Assembly (NCBI GenBank): GCA_036939355.1 | Contig: JALLAP010000132.1 | Location: 1 to 27,244, forward strand | Origin: Thalassiosira profunda | Lineage: Eukaryota > Bacillariophyta > Thalassiosirophyceae > Thalassiosirales > Thalassiosiraceae | Direction: 5' to 3' | DNA length: 27,244 nucleotides | Shown here: piece by piece, positions 24,161-27,244 of the stretch | Position numbering within the stretch: position 1 is the stretch's first letter | How the letters are laid out: the number at the start of each line of letters is the position of its first letter | Position numbers and translations under genes: made by a program | Notes under the pieces: generated by a model | Seen by the model: the letters and a program-made list of their open reading frames with translations, nothing else | What the model was told of the DNA's origin: nothing | The model's database searches: none

Positions 24161-26360
24161 TTATCTGCTTGTAGATGCCACGTGTGCAACGTGTCTAAGA
24201 ACTGCATTTGTTCCGGTAAAGACGCTCATCTTGCATCCTGTTGGATTGTCGTTATCTCGAGACGTTTCATCCATCTCGCCTAAATGAATCTCGTGTAGCC
24301 TCTTTGTTATGGATTCACGACGGTCATCTTCTGTTGAGAGACTAGTCGTCGCCTTAAACGGATCGACATCCCACAGCCAAGCCTTTACCAAGGCTCGATG
24401 TTCCGCGAGGGCAACTAGCTGCCCGCACGTAAAGGCATCGCACGCTCCACATAGCAGGAGGGTGCTGATCTGATTGCTTTGCAGAGTGGCCCCATCACTG
24501 CCAAAATTGACGCTGCCATGGGATATCATGGAATCAACGCTCTGAATCGGCGGAGATCCGGGGCTAGACATGTCGAACCTTCCTCTATTGTTGCCTTCCG
24601 TGCTGCCAAATGCTAGGGTGTCCGCGTGAGCCAGTAGCGAACACACCCTGGTTTCGTGATTTGAGACTGTCGAGCCACTCGTATCTTCCATTGCCATCAG
24701 AAACTCTGCTGACAGTGCCTGCGGACAGGTGCTGGATAGAGTCTGGTCCCTGCCGTCAATAACGGGAGATGGCCCTTGTTTCGTTGCAACGCCAGTTTTG
24801 TGAGCCAGAGTGGATTCTCGACCACTTCCACTCAATGCGCAATTCTCCAGAGCGGCCACGAATCCAGGATATGATCCCAACGCAGCAGTGTAGGGAGAAA
24901 CCGCTCGCCCTTTCGTCAGCAAGAACGAGTCATTCCACAAATCGACCAGAGCGAGCAAGATGGGCAGGCTGTGTCTCGGGTTGGCATCGACAAAGTGGCA
25001 ATCCATGTCATGCGCTCCGTGGATGAAAGAATTCGCTACCGTCCATCCAAAGATCACGGAAATTGGCTGATCAGCCGAGAGTTTGTTGTCAGTGGGTTTG
25101 CTGAGGGGGATTAGGCAGGGTTGTGCATCCATCTCCACTCACCAGAAGGCCGGCTGCAGAAAGAGTGCCAAACGCCTCGCATCGAGAGTGCCTCGGGAAC
25201 AGGAAGGAGTTGGACTTGGTCCCAGTTGCACATCGGTCTCCACTGACGACCAACGTATGCTTCGACAAAATATCCTCTTCTCGCTCCTTTCCGTCGCTTC
25301 CACCCGTAGAAGCACCCGCCAGCCCCAAAAGCAGCCACTCTTTCACCGCCGAGGAGATCTCTCTGCGTTCCTTTTCCCTAGTCCCATCAACTTGCAGCTC
25401 CACTACAATTGTCGTGGCAGGCGAAAGTTCCGCCACCGCGTCCGCAAGCGCGCCCGGATCCGTCGACGTCAGCATCCTCAACTTCCTCCGGCGATGCGAT
25501 GCCGAATGTGCTGCCGCCCCGCGCGCGCCCGATTGAGACCGGCTCTTGAACGGCGTCGTGACCATGTCGAGCACGCTCTTCGAGTGCGAGGGGGCGCCGC
25601 TCCCTCCCCCAGTGGTCGTTTTGAGAGAGATCAGGGACGAATCTACGCAAGCGGCATTCCCCGCCGCGGGATCGTGGAGCAAGGCGCGATAGACAAATTC
25701 CAGTGCGCGAGGGACGACCGTGCTGCCTGCCGACACGACGAGGACGTCGCAGAGAGGCTTGCCGGCGGCGCCACGACGCGTTCCCTGCCGAATGGCGTCC
25801 GAGAGCGACCGCATCCGTTCCCAATCCGCGTGAATTTCATCCAACGCGTTCTTCGATTTGTCGTTCGCGTAAGGATCCCGCATCATCAGGCCCTGGCTGG
25901 CCGGGGCCCGCAGCGCCATGTGCATGCTGCCCCCTTCCTCCTCCTCTGCATCATCCCCAACACCTCGATTGTTCGGATAGTTTGGATTGCCGTCACCCGC
26001 AAACGAGACAGTCGGGGCCGCCAACCCCTCGTCTCGGTATCCCCGACGTCTTAGCTTTGACCCGGGCGCCAACCGCCCCCACGCCAAGTCCCGTATCCTC
26101 CCCTTCGTCTCCTTCGCCGCCGACAATCGCAGCAAGTGGTGCATCGTCTCCAGCGTCATCCGCTGCCGGGAAAAGTCCAGCAGGAGCGTATGATCTGCGT
26201 TGCCGTCACTCCCTGCATCCGCCGAGGAACGATGCACCTCCACGAAGCTGCCGACCTCCTCATCCGTGAGATTGCCCCGCAACTCTGACAGGCGCAGCGA
26301 GCGGACGTCGTCGGCGGCGTGCCGGGCGAGCGCCGCCCACGCCTGCGAGGGGGCGATCAT
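24161..26360 (-). CDS. Glucose-6-phosphate-isomerase-like protein with lost catalytic motifs (probable pseudoenzyme), 707 aa
   Basis: Exon 1 is 26360..25143 and exon 2 is 25066..24161, with a 76-bp intron (GTGAGT donor, GATCAG acceptor). The junction gives LSAAGLLPISVIFGW, matching the GPI pattern around SAVGLLPLSL. Other GPI landmarks are in order: AWAALARHA at the start, LLLDFSRQRMT (59-69), GAHDMDCHF (423-431), LPILLALVDLWN, and LVALAEHRALVKAWLWDVDPF near the end. Key motifs are missing: GIGGSDLGP is AGSTVVP-like, SKTFTT is replaced by LQVDGTRE, the GEPGTNGQHAFYQ block is absent, and the C-terminal FDQxGVE is FKATTSL. The protein is ~150 residues longer than usual GPI because of disordered inserts. 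An upstream exon is possible (TTTGTTTCCCAG acceptor before RASAM). Confidence 0.82.
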
Positions 26361-27005
26361 CGCGGATGCTCGCTGGGAAACAAAAACGCACACAAGAAGA
26401 TCTGTCGTAAGCTTGCTCAGTTGCAATTCATTTCAGAGAGAGACCCCTCGTCAACCGGCCGAAAAAAAGCTGCGCGCTTGCCGCTGGACCACAGAGATGC
26501 AAACGGCGAGGGGTCGAGCTGCAGCGAGCTGCTTGGGTGCACTGACACTAACACTTGTGTGTGGCTCGGATTGCAACTTTAAAGCTCTCCCTCTCTCCGC
26601 TCCCCTCCTCGGGGCCCGCGCCCGCCGCAGGCGATGGCCCCGCCGCATGCTGCGCCTTTCCAACTCACCTTGCCGCTCCCGCCCAGGAGCCGCCCAGGAG
26701 GAACTGCCTGCTCGAGAACGCTCCCCCTTCTCCCGCCAAAAGTCCAGCCTGACTTAAGTAAGGTGGAGCTATTCTAAAATAAATCTAACCTAATCTAACC
26801 TTCACCTGTCAGAAACAGGTGGAAGCCATGCCGGCGGACGTAGCAGCTGTCGCGCCACAAGGGGACGGACTGCAATTTGCAACTCGCGTCACTGACACGA
26901 TGGGATTTCCGCCGCCGTAGGGCCATTTCTCTGCCGCTGTTGCCACCCCATTGCACATTGAGCATCAAATCTTCCCTCGGAGAGGTCCTTCCCTGATTTG
27001 ACAGC
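26361..27005. other. Intergenic/head-to-head region, 645 bp
   Basis: This lies between the GPI-like start and the right-edge gene start. It may contain a 5' exon of the GPI-like gene. I see TTGCAA copies at 26421-26426 and about 26572 and 26874, a TCTAACC direct repeat near 26785-26800, and the short hairpin listed at 26803. Open frames here show no domain. Confidence 0.4.
26803..26821. repeat. Perfect 7-bp inverted repeat, 5-nt loop
   Basis: CACCTGT and ACAGGTG pair around CAGAA. The half site contains the CACCTG E-box core, so a bHLH-type site is possible. It is about 185 bp upstream of the ATG at 27006. The repeat is short, so chance is a real alternative. Confidence 0.3.
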
Positions 27006-27244
27006 ATGCTGCCGCTGCAAACCTGCCGCCGCGGCGTATCGCGGCGCCTCCTCGGTCGGCTTCCCCATGGCGCGGCTTCTCATGTCGCGGCCGCCGCCGA
27101 CGGTGCTGCGGCCCTTGCAAGCGGCCGCGACGGTCGCGTGCCTTCCTATTCATCGCAATATATGTCCACTGCGATGACGAGGAAATGCGCGGCGAGCCCT
27201 GCGGCGTCACTTGCAATTTGCAAAAGCAGTGCACAAGATGTGCG
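27006..27244 (+). CDS. 5' end of a probable mitochondrial protein (partial)
   Basis: The ATG at 27006 opens a frame that stays open to the right edge (79 full codons). The sequence is MLPLQTCRRGVSRRLLGRLP, then Ala/Ser-rich with scattered Arg and no acidic residues except D36, D47 and D78, and includes VPSYSSQYMSTAM. This is the composition of a mitochondrial presequence: Arg, Leu, Ser and Ala-rich, few acids, amphipathic. The mature protein is not visible, so no function can be assigned. GTGCG at the very end could be a splice donor. The coordinate runs off the window. Confidence 0.6.
   Translation, partial: MLPLQTCRRGVSRRLLGRLPHGAASHVAAAADGAAALASGRDGRVPSYSSQYMSTAMTRKCAASPAASLAICKSSAQDV

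Noticed and set aside
25067..25108. Shorter intron ending at the AG near 25101 for the GPI-like gene
   Set aside because: A 42-nt intron keeps the first frame and runs into a stop; the GATCAG acceptor at 25067 gives the GPI-like LSAAGLLPIS junction.
1..27244. rRNA, tRNA, CRISPR arrays, prophage or bacterial operon structure
   Set aside because: None was seen. Spliced genes, targeting peptides and alternating strands point to a eukaryotic nuclear genome.

Overview
The window looks like nuclear DNA from a photosynthetic stramenopile, most likely a centric diatom. This is an inference from several signs. Three proteins start with a signal peptide ending in an ASAFAP-type plastid motif (3320-4152, 5351-5722, 6106-6894), and a fourth (2347-2881) has a complete three-part address for the thylakoid lumen. 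There is a secreted Lys/Ser protein with silaffin-like features. Introns are few and short (73-227 bp, GT-AG), and genes are packed about one per 1.4 kb on alternating strands. I see no rRNA, tRNA, CRISPR array, operon or bacterial ribosome-binding site.

Layout, left to right: the 3' end of an unknown gene (1-433); a diatom-type unknown protein (811-1508, -); a thylakoid-lumen protein (2347-2881, -); a plastid PDZ protein (3320-4152, -), head to head with a 61-residue membrane protein (4444-4856, +); a Lys-rich plastid protein (5351-5722, -), head to head with a plastid isochorismatase-like hydrolase (6106-6894, +); a secreted trypsin-like protease (7522-9633, +); a second diatom-type unknown protein (9670-10254, -); a TMEM184/OST-alpha-like membrane protein (10797-12429, +); a TRAIP-like RING/coiled-coil protein (12502-14229, -); an F-box/ankyrin-like protein with one in-frame stop (14518-15939, +); an RGG/Asn-rich protein with a DUF2439 domain (16201-18645, +); a type I membrane protein (18725-19522, -); the silaffin-like protein (19854-20330, +); a membrane-anchored methyltransferase (20585-21415, -); an 849-bp inverted-repeat element without genes (22005-22853); a MORN-repeat/RING gene with a frameshift (23004-24147, +); a divergent glucose-6-phosphate-isomerase-like protein without its catalytic motifs (24161-26360, -); and the 5' end of a gene with a mitochondrial-type presequence (27006-27244, +).

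The genes do not form one pathway. Four products go to the plastid and four to the secretory route or cell surface. Two may act in genome maintenance (TRAIP-like and DUF2439). The most unusual items are the GPI-like pseudoenzyme, the inverted-repeat element beside the frameshifted MORN/RING gene, the F-box gene whose only interruption could be a 27-30 nt intron, the silaffin-like protein, and the strong recurrence of TTGCAA in introns and intergenic DNA.
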